A stretch of DNA of 29,026 nt from Paraglomus occultum (GCA_910592205.1 CAJVPJ010000314.1:1-29026), one strand, 5' to 3'. Positions 9,227-20,918 are shown, numbered from the stretch's first letter. Numbers and translations: made by a program. Notes: a model not told the origin generated them from the letters alone.

Positions 9227-9649
9227 TTTCCACCTCTTATAAATTCTTCTACTAATACTAAGTAACTTGCATAAGCTAGAAAACTGCAAACACCCTAATT
9301 ATAACTATTGCATCTAAATTCTTAAACCATTTAATAACAACTAGCCTTGATGGCATGATGCTTATGCAACAGGCGAGGTAAGTGCCTGTATGTGCATTAG
9401 ATCCCATGACACCTGTCTATGTTTCTATCCAGTAAGACAAAAGGTTACCATTATTAGCATGCTACATAATAAGTATGTGCTCTTTTGTTTCTGGATGTTA
9501 TGTTGTTCCATGAAGGTGTAGGAAGGCAATATGCTTTTGTAGCTTGTACTAAATTAGATATTAATATAGAGTCAGCTTAGGCAGTTGTTTAATTACATTA
9601 TAATTACTATATACCAAAAATTTCTTACCTTATTGATAAACATTGCAAG
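9227..9649. other. Intergenic, no gene recognised
   Basis: The stretch outside the Tc1 terminal repeat carries one more CTAATACTAA 10-mer (9252-9261) in the context ACTAATACTAAGTAA, which is also found at 619-633. A consensus-like splice donor (AAG|GTAAGA) on the minus strand lies near 9625-9632, below the small candidate gene. Nothing else was supported. Confidence 0.4.
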
Positions 9650-9871
9650 TCAACTGAACAGTAGAGGTAATGCCATACATGACAATGCTGAAGAGTGTGA
9701 GGACAGAAGCCGACGATAATTTTTCAAAAAAAGGGTTGAAATTGTGTGGAGTGGAGTGGCTACGGCCCCCGATGTAGATAGTAGGGGGTTATGTAAACTA
9801 GTTGGGTTATGTGGTTGACGTTTGTCAGAATCAGTAATCAAATATTCGAGAAATTGAGTGACGGTAACCAT
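9650..9871 (-). CDS. Small hypothetical protein, possibly exon 1 of a spliced gene
   Basis: ATG at 9871, stop at 9650; 73 residues beginning MVTVTQFLEYLITDSDKRQP. The upstream minus-strand sequence is pyrimidine-rich with an ATAT-rich box about 50-65 bases above, as in a fungal leader. A second frame over the same 3' part reads IGGRSHSTPHNFNPFFEKLS, then a hydrophobic stretch SVLTLFSIVMYGITSTV that looks like a membrane helix. The true product may therefore use an intron or contain a frameshift between the two frames. A good donor (AAG|GTAAGA) lies just after the stop. No family recognised. It could also be chance, since the frame is short. Confidence 0.3.
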   Translation of the reverse strand: MVTVTQFLEYLITDSDKRQPHNPTSLHNPLLSTSGAVATPLHTISTLFLKNYRRLLSSHSSALSCMALPLLFS

Positions 9872-10971
9872 GATGAGGGTGTGCTTACTAGTGCGAGGCG
9901 AGTAAAGTGATGAGCTTATTATGATATAAAATTTAAACTTTGGCGCAGCGTATATGTTTCTATAGGCTTGCTCTTATTTATATTATCATATAACTGTTTT
10001 ATATACTCAGACGTAAGTTGCAGCTTAAGGGTAATACAGATCGATGGTTTTGTTCCCATTTAATTCAATGGAAGAGTCGATGTGTTATTGTAGCAATAAG
10101 ATATATACAAAAAATTGACAATCGATGCATATATATTTTTAATGGCAAATTTTCTTTATATTTACCATAAACGTTCACGTCAAACAGACAATTGACCCCT
10201 CATACTATTAAAACGATAACATATTTCATCCGGTCATTTTCTTCCGGTTTCATAAACGGCCGTTAGTTTTTATATACTGTTTTTTTTAGATACCTGCAAC
10301 AGATACAAGTGAGAGATACATTGTATATTTTACAAAAAGTTTTGTAATTATTAGATACTGTCATGGGATATTAATATACAACTATAGAATTTTTTGGCAC
10401 TGTACAATATAATAACACCATAGTTTACCTTGTAACAAGTATTCATCTTCAACCGATAATCAGTTCAGTTATCTCGTCAATATTCCGATTGTAAATGTTT
10501 GTACTTACCAAATTTAGACAAGTGTTGTACTAACTGTCCTAATTTTGATAACAGTGTGAGAGACTTTCTGATATATCGTTATCAATCAGCAATGTAGATG
10601 TGCATAATGTACGTAATTAATGCTCGGATATTGCTGCGGGTTGATACAGAGATTATCGATACGAAAGTCTTTGTTTTGATTTGACCAAGAAGACAAACGC
10701 TAAAATGTCATTCTTCATGAGATTGCATTCATGCATGTAGTACAATACATTGTATGCGGCTGATGGTAAACAAATGTGTTGAAACAATAGTGATGTTTAT
10801 CATCACCCTATAATATATAATATATAACTTATTCAGTACTTATTGTCGTCAATACCATGCAGCATAGAGTACGTATAAAGTCAAAGTTTTTTTTTTAAAA
10901 AAATTACAGAATAAAATAATACCTTTGTTGTATCAATAATACTACTATTTTTTTGTGCTATTTAGCTAAAA
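9872..10971. other. AT-rich intergenic, nothing recognised
   Basis: There is no frame with coding character on either strand. The segment includes simple AT runs (for example 10811-10830 and poly-T/poly-A near 10886-10905) and, at the upper end, the start of the inverted pair. Confidence 0.4.
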
Positions 10972-11272
10972 GGTGAGAGACCCAGATGCTCATTGAATAA
11001 CCATCGGGCTTTAGACTTGCCATCTCGTTCTGCATTATGCATGAGCACACAGCTACCAGACAGAGATGAACGCCCATTTTGCACCACAGCAACAAAAATA
11101 TGTGTATATGCAACAGAACTATAATAAAAACATCATAGTTGTGTCTTATCGATGTAATCATTCAGCTGTTCAAAGTGTAGTCTATATTAAGTGTAGTACA
11201 AACATAATCTTTATTTTTACGGCAGTTTATGACACCAGATGCGTTGGCTGATATCAAATGTTGGGATCATGG
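10972..11272 (+). repeat. Arm 1 of a diverged inverted pair
   Basis: The outer end reads GGTGAGAGACCCAGATGCTC and matches the reverse complement of 11796-11820 (GGTAAGAGAACCAGATGCCC) in about 21 of 25 bases. Matching blocks continue inward in the same order: TCTGCATTATGCATG against TCTGCATTGTGCATG, GTGTAGTCTATATTAAGTGT against GTGTGGTCTATACTAATTGT, then CTGATATCAAATGTTGGGAT against CCGATATCAAATTTCGGGAT. Arm 1 is longer because of inserted or deleted blocks. Both arms keep one frame with a shared SVVY-x-x-CST motif, so the repeat may descend from a coding transposon segment. No transposase domain identified. Confidence 0.65.
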
Positions 11273-11335
11273 GGTGTTGGTTACCATCCCTTTGCAATTT
11301 CAATAGATTTTGACTGACCAATCAGTTACATAATC

Positions 11336-11436
11336 TTTCTTGAAAGCAAACATTACGTATGCTGATGTAAGCTTTTTAATACTCTACACCGTTTTTTGAA
11401 AGCAAAAAAACATAGCTTATGCAAACGTAAGCTTCC
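11336..11436 (+). repeat. Two imperfect direct repeats of about 45 bp
   Basis: Copies at about 11336-11378 and 11392-11436 share TTGAAAGCAAA, then CAT, then GTAAGCTT in the same order, with a few substitutions and a short insertion. They lie in the spacer between the two inverted arms at 10972 and 11633. No frame runs through both. Confidence 0.65.
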
Positions 11437-11632
11437 ATTATTTATTTTAAGAACCAAGTCGCTTTGTCAAACATAGCAAGTACGGCTGGGCCGGGCAACT
11501 ACTGGATGAGTGAAATAGTAGTAACACACAAATCATATTCACATGTTGAAATCTTATCAATAGTTAAATGAATGGGAATTAAGCCTCAACAGTACAGATA
11601 TCCTTAACTGATTGTTCAGTGTAGTGTAAATG

Positions 11633-11820
11633 CATTTGATCCCGAAATTTGATATCGGCCAACCATTATTATGCATTTGGTGCTGTAAAATAAAGTACTA
11701 CAATTAGTATAGACCACACTGCGTATTGTGTTGGCTGTGGCATTCGTCTTTCCATGCACAATGCAGAACAAAATACGAAATGACAAGCGCAGCTTCAATG
11801 GGCATCTGGTTCTCTTACCA
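11633..11820 (-). repeat. Arm 2 of a diverged inverted pair
   Basis: This is the inverted counterpart of 10972-11272, read on the minus strand. It carries the same ordered blocks but lacks about 110 bases present in arm 1. The minus-strand frame reads CPLKLRLSFRILFCIVHGK and then SVVYTNCSTLFYSTK. The resemblance to the plus-strand frame in arm 1 (SVVYIKCST) shows that the same coding phase was retained. Either the two arms are the ends of one foldback-type element or they are two insertions of one small family. Confidence 0.6.
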
Positions 11821-13177
11821 TCTAACAAAGAGTATTATCGATACAGCTTAGGTATTATTTTTATTAAACAAACCTTTGTACTCTGTGCTGCTGCATGGTG
11901 TTATTTTACGCAAGCAAGGAACGAATAAGTTACAGCGATGATAAACCATCATAATCATTTGTTACTGTAAGATTATAAGACCCGTGTGCAATATTAAAAT
12001 AAGGACTTTGCACCGACAATACTCATCTCACATCCCTGCAGGAAAGCATTTTTTTTTCATGAACATGATTACGTACATTACCACGTATACAGCCATCAAC
12101 AATATATTGTAAGGATATATGAAAAAGTCTCTTGCTGTCGTCACGCCGGTACAACGATTTGTCTAAATTAAGTATAAGCGACGGACGTTTACATCAGCTA
12201 GCAGTGGTAGGTAGCAGGACATTGGCATCTGAAGAAATAGATAAATGTATGTAAATTATGTTCAGTGTTAAAAGAGTCTTATCCTTTTATCCGCTTCACT
12301 ATCCAGAGCTTGCATACAACGAGACTGTTTATTTTTGTAACAACACAAAATGTATTCAGTGGTATATAATTGTGGTGGCTATGCAATGTCTTTGTTGGAT
12401 AATGCAAGTAGTCAATCTTTATTAATACCCCCCCCCCCCCCACAGCTCACTCCAGCCCGTAAACTTGATTTACATAGCTAGTACGAAAAAGGTATCGATG
12501 AAAACTATTTCTCCATTGTGCGAATTTACTATGTAGGTGAAAACATATGTCACGTCATCGAACAACTTTTTTTTTTGCAATTTTTTCCCCAAATTCATTG
12601 TGTTTTGTGTAGTAAATACGTAAGTTAAAGCTCTTTGAAGAAATAAAATTTTATCTGTTTTACGGAATACTTTTCCGGTAAGCGATAAGTATACCCAGTT
12701 TATTCCGTTGATAATAATCGATTCATTGCCTACAATTAAACGACATTAAAATTTGTAGCATTTGTAGGCTCATTTACAATTTTGTTACGCGGAAAATGAA
12801 AATAAACGACTAAAATAGTTAATGTCAAATTAGTCATCTAATACCCGTCGTTGGTAATTTATCCACAAGGCGTATTTTTCGCTACTAGTACGGAATTGCG
12901 ATTGCGTCTACATGGTTCTATATTTAATATTATTCGAATATTCTACTTATTCCTGTAAATTTCAAATTATTGACATAATTACAACGACTAATTTTCTTTC
13001 TTTATATTATTCTCTTAGATATTCTGAAAATGCTTCACCTCAGTCTGTCTTTTACTTACACAATTTCCGCTCCTTGTTACATGCCGTCCACTTTATTTGT
13101 ACCTTAACTATTTTGTGGTTTTGTTAAAGCTAGAAGTATTGACTATCGGGCGTTGTATCTCTGTTGAAGTCAAACTA
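11821..13177. other. AT-rich intergenic with a poly-C tract
   Basis: A run of 14 C lies at 12428-12441 and several poly-T runs are present (for example near 12567). No gene, RNA or transposon end could be supported before the mariner-type repeat at 13178. Confidence 0.4.
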
Positions 13178-14546
13178 TAGTGCCCTGACAAAAGTGAGTG
13201 ATTATTATAAAATTTGAAAATCGAACGTTAAAAGATGTCTATATGTACTGTAAATTAAATATTTCACTAACACAATTAGTCATAATGTCACAAGTAAACA
13301 TACTTTCAATATTTTTGCGTACAGATTTTGTAAGGTTTACAAACTCTGTCCAAATATTCAGTGAAAAATATTGGCTTACGTCGAACATAAAAATTATGTT
13401 AAATGATAGTTATAATGTTATCTTCAGAAATTATAAGTAAAACATCTACCATACGTTCATATAAATAAAAAAATTTATACAATTTAGTTTACATTTTTAA
13501 AACTACTTCCAAAAGTAAAATTCCAATATTTGTATTTTTGCAATTATATGTTAATATTATTAGATGTTTGCTAGAATCCAGCTATTTTTCACAAACGACG
13601 CGTTTTGTTGTTATTAAATTCTTGACTCTTTCTTCAAAAGCTTTGCTACTGTTTGCCAATATTCAAAGCAGCAATTGTCATTTACCAACTATTTTAAATA
13701 TTAAAAACAAAATTAGATTTTAAAAATTTTTTGGCATAAAGATAACGTGCTAATTGTTGTAAATTTTAAAACTCCGAATTGAGTAAATGAGAAAATAAAA
13801 TCCAAAAGGAGAAAAAAATCAAAATATTTTTACTTAAAAAACTAGCTTTTTTACGGCTAGAATTAACCAACCTACAATATTATTTGTAATAATAAGCAAA
13901 TTTGATTTTCAAAAAAAAAAAAAATTTTTTTTAGGTTTATTTTTTTCTGGAGTTTAGGTTAGTCTTTACACCTTTAAATTTGTATCATTCCTTTATCCAA
14001 TTCTTGAATAAGGGTTGTTTTTACAAGACAACTTTCTGACAGATCAGTATACAAATGTTCAGATACTCAAGTGTATTATTGATCTGAGACAGCGGTCCAA
14101 TATGGTAAAACGTCTGCACAAAGTTCGTATTTTCTGTAAAAAATCTATTTGAAATTTTTGTTACAAAAAACTTCTTACACGGCAGTGTCCAAGAATTATT
14201 GGACTGGGCCCTCAAACACCTAAATTTTAATCCGATTAAAAATTTATGGCATATTTAAAAGACAATTCTATCAAAATTAGTCAATAAAATGCCGGTAAAA
14301 AACGAAGGTTACAGTTGAGATTTTTCGCGGATGAATTAGAAAGATTGAAAAACACATATGTTTGTTAATTTGATTCGTAGCAAAATTGGATGAAAAAAAA
14401 ACAAACAATAACGTAAGTTATTAAGTACTTTTTGTCGCGTTATAAAAATAAGTCGGTGAAAATCTTATTGTTTTCGTTGTACAATTAATAAAACGTCTTT
14501 TTATGTGCACGTCAAGCGCAGAATAAATGACTTTTAGTGAGGCTAA
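13178..14546 (+). mobile_element. Heavily decayed Tc1/mariner element
   Basis: The left end reads AGTGCCCTGACAAAAGTGAG, a typical mariner/Tc1 terminal repeat (CCTGACAAAAGT). The reverse complement of about 14528-14545 (CCTCACTAAAAGTCATT) is a degraded partner, giving an element of about 1.37 kb, the normal Tc1 size. Near its right end the plus strand reads LLDWALKHLNFNPIKNLWHI (14196-14255), equivalent to the LDW...LNPIENLWH motif. The catalytic Glu codon is Lys (14238-14240). The first two thirds are too worn to read. Family call fair, left boundary good, right boundary approximate. Confidence 0.55.
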
Positions 14547-16851
14547 TTGCAATTATAATAGTACCAAACAGTGGGATTTTACTATGGTAAATACGTGTGG
14601 TTTGGACATATGATAGTACTTTCTAGTAAAATTTTTTAAGATACATTGTAAGTATTAATATGCTAAGTGGTAATGGAAAAAATTACATAAATGCGAAGAT
14701 ATTATTATTTTGCGCGTGCAACGGAAACAATTTGTCCAAATGTAAACACGCGATTTCTACATAACAAATTAAAATTGCAGTTTCCCTATAGAATCATCTC
14801 CTGCATGTAATCGTTGCGCCACAAAACTTTACAAGACATTTCCTGATATATTATCTATCAGAAATATGCTTAACCATTAACTTTATAACATAAGTTTTAA
14901 AAAAATTTTGTGTTGAGGGGAGAAAAAATGCTTTGATTTAATCCTAAATAGCTGTTAATAGAGTAAGACTTTTCAATTTTTGTAACTGCAAAAAGGTCGA
15001 ACATAACGAGATGCTTAAACTTACTTATTATTACAATTACCACTATCATATTTTATCTAAGAGAAAATTTATGTCAACCATTAAAACAAATGATCAAACT
15101 GTCGCCATTTAATAAAGAACAAACAACCGATTTCGTGTAACCCTTATAGTATATTGGCCGATCATATCGCTCGTCAGACTGGCAAGCAAGTTGTTGTTAT
15201 AAACTATCAGGCATTACTTAAACCAACTGTAGTGTCCACAAATTTGTTAACAATTAGCAATTTCGACTGTCTTTCTACTCAACTGGAATTGAGACTCTTA
15301 CTATAGCAGTTATTCAGACTTATTATTTGCAGAACTTTAAAGCAAGTCACTACAACCACAACAGTTTGACTGTCCCCTCCCCCCGCCCCCACCACACAAT
15401 TTTAATCTGTCTAAAACTCAACTCAAGAACGGCTGCTAAGACAGGATTCTGTTGAGGAACATTTATTAGATCCATAAACTCCAATATGCGGAATAAAACC
15501 TTTGCTCAAGAACTACAGTCCGATGCCTAACCAATTTCGGCCACCTTCTCAGAACAGTTTCCTCGCACATATTTCCCCACACATATATCCTCACACCATC
15601 TTGTATTAGTTGCGGATGAATTATCCGCTGAAAACGTTAATTACTGGGGATTAAGGATAGGGATTCTGTGACTTTCAGATTCCCTATTCCCTGATCCAAT
15701 TGATCCATCTTATGGATGTCTCAATTGTTCAACAAAAGCACATGAATGTGCTAGTACTAGTATAGACTATTGCTTTGGACATACAAACAATAAGGACGTA
15801 ATCAGTTTAAAGTTGACAGACTATAATAGACATTAAATAATAATAATACTAATAGAGATGAAAGGCGAAACTTTTTCAATGGGGGGCCTGCTTGCAACTA
15901 GCTGTTGCTCAGACCTAAAGTTGCTGGTGCGGTTCTCCGCCCGCGAAAGACAAAAAAAGCGGAGGTAGTGGCGGTGGTGGTAGCACCATTGTTCACCGAA
16001 AGTGCAAGAACAGCAGCGAGGGCCGCACCAATTCTCGTTATCCTAACCAATGTGGATAACGTATCCGACGCTGTTTAAATTATATACGGGAAAAACAGCA
16101 AGCGGAACAGTGGCATCAAGTTTATACGAATGTGTTCTGGGTGTGGGTGGGAATTTGGGCGGGAGTTGGGATGACAGTCACAATGCATTGAATACTTGCA
16201 ACATTATTAGATCTTGAACCAAATAATTCATATGCATTGGGTAGATAAGGACTGGTATATCTTGAAGTCAAACAACAACATAAATTTACATTAATTTGTC
16301 TTAGCAATTACAATGCATTGGAGCTTGAACCAAATAATGCATTGACATTATGTAATAGTAATGCCAATCATATATTGAGATCACAAATGATTACAGCTAG
16401 CTGCAAGAAATGTTCTGGAAATGCTGGGATGGCTGGAATGGCTGTCCAACAGCTCAGAATTGAAACTTGTGGGCAATTGTGAAAATGTAGAGAAGAGAAC
16501 AAAACCATGTACCACAAATCCTCTCTATTAATTAGAACTTTCTAGCGATACAGTTACGGTTTGATGTTTATTGGAAGACGACTGGGTTGTCTCCTCGTCC
16601 GCATCTCGTCCCTCCTCTTAACACATTTATCAAACAAACTAGTATCTTTTGTATAATATTAATGTTATGATTACTGGACTCAAAGAAAAAGAAGAGACAG
16701 AAAACTTACTAGTAATTAAAGAAATTCATTGAACATGCAACTGGAAGTTTATTATTTAGAAAGACAATTACTATAGTTATTATAATATTATCTGCCTCCT
16801 CAACTCAAATTAATGTAATATTATATTCTATTAATATAAAGTCTCTTTTTA
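14547..16851. other. Intergenic with small hairpins and a GC-rich patch
   Basis: Two adjacent inverted repeats are seen: a perfect 6-bp stem at 15612-15617/15623-15628 and a 12-bp stem with one mismatch at 15657-15668/15676-15687. From about 15920 to 16075 the DNA is CpG- and GC-rich. Both strands are open there: the plus strand ends AAPILVILTNVDNVSDAV before TAA at about 16076, and the minus strand reads LALSVNNGATTTATTSAFF. Neither has a start or a known domain. A short direct repeat containing ACAATGCATTG and CTTGAACCAAATAAT occurs at about 16180-16240 and again at 16308-16345. Confidence 0.4.
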
Positions 16852-17112
16852 TTCAATACATATGAATTAGTTACAATTATTTAATGCACTGCCATTTCTT
16901 TCTAAACCCAGATAAACATCTTCCCTCCTACTCTAATAATATATTACAATTATTTAATACTACTGCACTGTCATTTCTTTCTAAACCCAAATAAACACCT
17001 CCCCTTCTACTCAATACATACAAATTATTTGTTTCAACTCTAATAATCTGTTACAATAAGTTAATGTATTGTCATTTTTCTAAATCTAACTGAACACCTC
17101 TCCTTCTGCTCA
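16852..17112 (+). repeat. Three tandem copies of an approximately 85-bp unit
   Basis: Each copy contains ACAAT(T/A)A-type sequence, then a CTG(C/T)CATTT-like or TTGTCATTTTT block, then TCTAAA(C/T)C, then (A/G)AACA(C/T)CT followed by CCCTTCTACTC or a close variant. The CTC ends fall near 16931, 17012 and 17112. Copy 3 carries an extra 20-odd bases. The copies differ at roughly one base in six, so the array is not new. Confidence 0.65.
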
Positions 17113-19103
17113 AGCCTACCAATGCAGTATTTGCACATATTGAGTGTATGTACATGTAGGAAGATGCCATAGACCCTAAGAGAAAGAGCACAAAAATTTC
17201 ACCTTTTAATCCAGTTAATATGCATAACCCAATTGAGCGTTTACTTAGCAAATTTTCTACACTTTTGCAAATGTAATCGGACGCATGGTTGCTAAATGTA
17301 TGTTTACTGTGCATCAATCTCAATTCAGTATATACTGTACGTCGTTTAACCAGCGTATAATCACAAGGGGCGAAGTATCTTTTGATAAGCAATTATAAGT
17401 GTAGATAATTGTCCTACGTTGTTCGGCATTACTTATACTGTGAACGTTAGATAATGTTTTAACATACGTCTTCAAATAAAGAGTTGAGTAAATGGACCAA
17501 ATATGCGCTTAATTAAAACGTTGCAATTGCAAACAGCGTGTTTATCCAGTGATTACATGTCTATACAGTTTTCGTAATAGCTGATGATTAATTAAAGCAC
17601 GATAAATGGTACAAAACGCGAATTGTATAAAGCTAAATTACAAACACGCTGGAGTCAAAATTAAAATGCTAAGATGTGAGCAGCTTTTGACTTTCACATA
17701 CTAATACCATTGCCTGTTGTCCGGTATTGTTTGGACTTATTATATAAAATTATTAACACTCAGCAAAGTGTGCCATTTCCATTTCACTTCAAATGTTTAC
17801 TCATCTGAGCGATGAGAACTGTAGAACATCCTCACCAAATATCATATGACGGGTCCTTCAATAAGGCACAGGGGAAAATGAGGGTCTAATATATTATCAT
17901 TGTCAACACTTCGCTGTTGCCGCAAAAAACTGTAGATATAACTGGCTGAGACAGCGAACATGCATAGACGACCGTAACAATTAAGGTGAGAATCCTGAAA
18001 ATGGCAGTATGATCAGCATGCGAAGCGAAACAAAATATACATAACGGGTATGAAATATTCGTACAATTTATTATACCTAGGAGCGTATGATGATAGTACG
18101 TCTTTTCCGTTCAATGCACTATCTGGCCCAAATTAAGAAATAAAGTACCTTTATCAATTACAATATGTCAATATGCAAAGCTGTTGGTATACGATGAGTT
18201 TACAGTATCGTCTCATTCTAATCATCACGTTCAAATCTTGAAAGCATTGAATCCACGCCTTTTTACGTGTCACTGGTAGCCGCAGGGGAGATAACAATAA
18301 TCTCAGTCCAAATTTAAAAACTTCTCGAAATAGAGAGTCAGGGTGAAGAGGTTGGGACAATAAATTCATGATAGTTGCGCTGAGGAAGAGAAATTTGGGG
18401 AGAGAAATAAAAACTTCCCCAAGGAGTCAGACTGTTACAGATATCTGCGTTGTATTAAAAACCGAGAAAAATCGATTATTATCCAAGAAATGTCAGATCT
18501 TACAAATTCATCATAAAAATATGCCCACGCGTCACTGTGAACCTATGAGTCCTTTTATATACACCTGACGAATGCCTCTTGTGAATTTTATTTAATACTG
18601 TTGCTTTCCAATGATGGATCGTATCATGTTGGTAATTGGAGAGGCGATCTAGTTTACCGACTTTTTACGGAATCTCAAAAGTCTGCCTTCTCTCCCGAAG
18701 AAAGCTTTTTCTAATAACAAATTTCACTAACAGTCAAACGTAATAATCCATTTACAGAGCATAAGTGTTTCTAACTATACATAAATTATGGAAGAATGGA
18801 AAGTTATTTGGATGCCAAGAAGGTTTTTGATGAAATTGTGGATGTATTAAAATTGCTAAATGTTTTGTAAAAGATGAATGTCCAGGCCACTTAGACCTGA
18901 GGAAAGTTATTCAAATTTACCATATTCTCTGACTAAAGCACCCCCAGAGCAAAATACCCCTCAGCAGTTTTGAGATTTAATTTTGTAAAAGACCTGGGTA
19001 TTATTCTCGAAGAAATAAATATCAAGTAAAATATCCGGGTATTATAAACAAATACTTTCATACAAAGTACACCCTAATTTTATTTGTCAATATTAATAGT
19101 CAT
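17113..19103. other. Intergenic, no gene supported
   Basis: Open frames here are short and lack known motifs. Around 18792-18870 the plus strand reads MESYLDAKKVFDEIVDVLKL, which has a coding look but ends in a stop after about 25 codons. It may be an exon scrap. Nothing else was supported. Confidence 0.35.
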
Positions 19104-19474
19104 CTACCATATATTCTCGTATAATATATCATCCGCATAAACGTCTCCAATATTATTATTATGAAGCACATTATTTCCATTTTCTTCTTCAATTCTGTTG
19201 TTAACTCGTCTTCTACACTAGCGTAATCAAATACCCGTCCGTCTTCAGAACCATCCATATCTACAGATAATATTATGCTGTATTCTGAGTAAATACAAAC
19301 TGCATATACCTGATAATAGAGATAAAATTCCTTTGATTGCTTGGATTAATATGGATTCTGTCCCCATGATAATTGACAAACACTGAATTCATCAGTCTCA
19401 CACACTAGAAATTTTCCTTTAAAAATAAATTTTATACAGCTATTCACTCTGTTGATGTACTTGTTTGCATTGAC
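19104..19474 (-). pseudogene. Unrecognised decayed coding stretch, C-terminal part
   Basis: The minus strand from 19474 reads VNANKYINRVNSCIKF, then CETDEFSVCQLSWGQNPY, a single stop (TAA 19348-19346), then SKQSKEFYLYYQVYAVCIY, then MDGSEDGRVFDYASVEDE. It continues with one frame change to an acidic, Asn-rich end (EEENGNNVLHNNNIGD) stopping at 19104. A run of more than 110 codons with one stop is unusual in this AT-rich DNA, and the residue composition is protein-like. No domain recognised; it could be the 3' end of a dead gene or of a transposon protein. Upstream exons were not found. Confidence 0.35.
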
Positions 19475-20918
19475 TTATTTACATGAGAAAGTGAAAGTTA
19501 TTCTACAACAAGTCAACAAAGCAGTTTGTAAAACTTGGTAATAATGGCAGAGAAAAGGTTTGCAAATTAAACTAAAATATCGTCTCATCACCATTTATAC
19601 AGCTTATCAGGCACTTCTGATGAGTTCGGTAAACAATTGCTGGCGTACAAATGACAGAAGTGTATTACTGAAAACAAAAAGATGCTCTTCTTGGTATACT
19701 TACCGCAATACTTACAGTGAGTAGGATGCAAAAGTATCCCACCACTTCTAATTCAGGGCAGGAATAATCAAATGGTTTGAAAACTTTCCTGTATATGTGT
19801 ATAACAAGTTTCAAACATCACACGAGATACTAATATTAACATATTATACATATATATATACACTCAACTCTGGCCTTGAAAATTCAAAAAATTATATCTC
19901 GATTCCTTTCCAACCAAATTCTATAGTCTTTTTTTTTATTTGTCTTCCTATACCGTCAGCATGCATTTAAATGATTGTTAACCGAATTACTGCGACTAAA
20001 AATTGCATGTGACATGATGGTAATTGATGATACAAATACACGTTTATTGCCAAATATCGTAACAGTTTCCTCAAAAGATAAAAGCTAGCAAACACACAAA
20101 AAAATTATACAAGTTGATTAGAAACACGCGGAAATATGGATTTTAATGTTTATGTCTCTAATAAGCGGCATACGATTTATATGTTTTCATACGTTCTCCT
20201 AACGGGTTCAAATAAATGTTTGTAAGATTTGCTGTAGTTGTCGTGTCAACGGTCACGGGAGAGCGTATGACTATCAACACGGTTTGAGATTTAGCTAGGC
20301 CCTCGAAGGTGCGTGGCTCACCTCGGCTATAACTAAAAATACTACAAACAGTTAGTGACCTATCAATGTAGGCTTTTCCGTACTACCAGCGGTGCTAGTC
20401 AGTAGACACTAAACCTAAATAAATAATCATTCTCGAGAAAATTTATACTATTCTCTACCGCTGGATTAAGACGGTAGTCTATAGTTTGGGGTATGAATAA
20501 GAATGTAACGCGCGTTATAAATGAAATAATTAAATATCATATTTGCCACTCAGTCAATCGCGGGACAAGTATTACGATCGACCTTTGCGCTATACAGTTT
20601 AGCTGTTTTAGGATATAACGGATATTCAAGAAAAGAATTATAAATGGTTACTCGTTTATTGGTAAGATACGGAATAAAATAAAAGGGTATCGAACGTCTT
20701 CGATAGGAAAATATTGTAACGAACACTATCTTTTGAACACGCTTAAAAACGGAACAGAACACACCGATGCTATGTCTATCCTACGCTGCTTTGATATCTT
20801 TCGGACCGACTAATTAATCTATTTTTAGCATTGGATTTAATCTATTAGCTAATTAATATAATTACTCTCTAAATTATCACTACTATCTCTCCTTGCTGCC
20901 GTACTGTGCTGCTATCCA

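Noticed and set aside
17072-17392. 106-codon minus-strand frame
   Set aside because: No ATG at the beginning, and its C-terminal part lies in the three-copy tandem repeat, so it is probably a chance frame.
18788-18870. Short coding-like reading MESYLDAKKVFDEIVDVLKL
   Set aside because: It stops after about 25 codons with no continuation or splice site that I could defend; mentioned only as a possible exon scrap.
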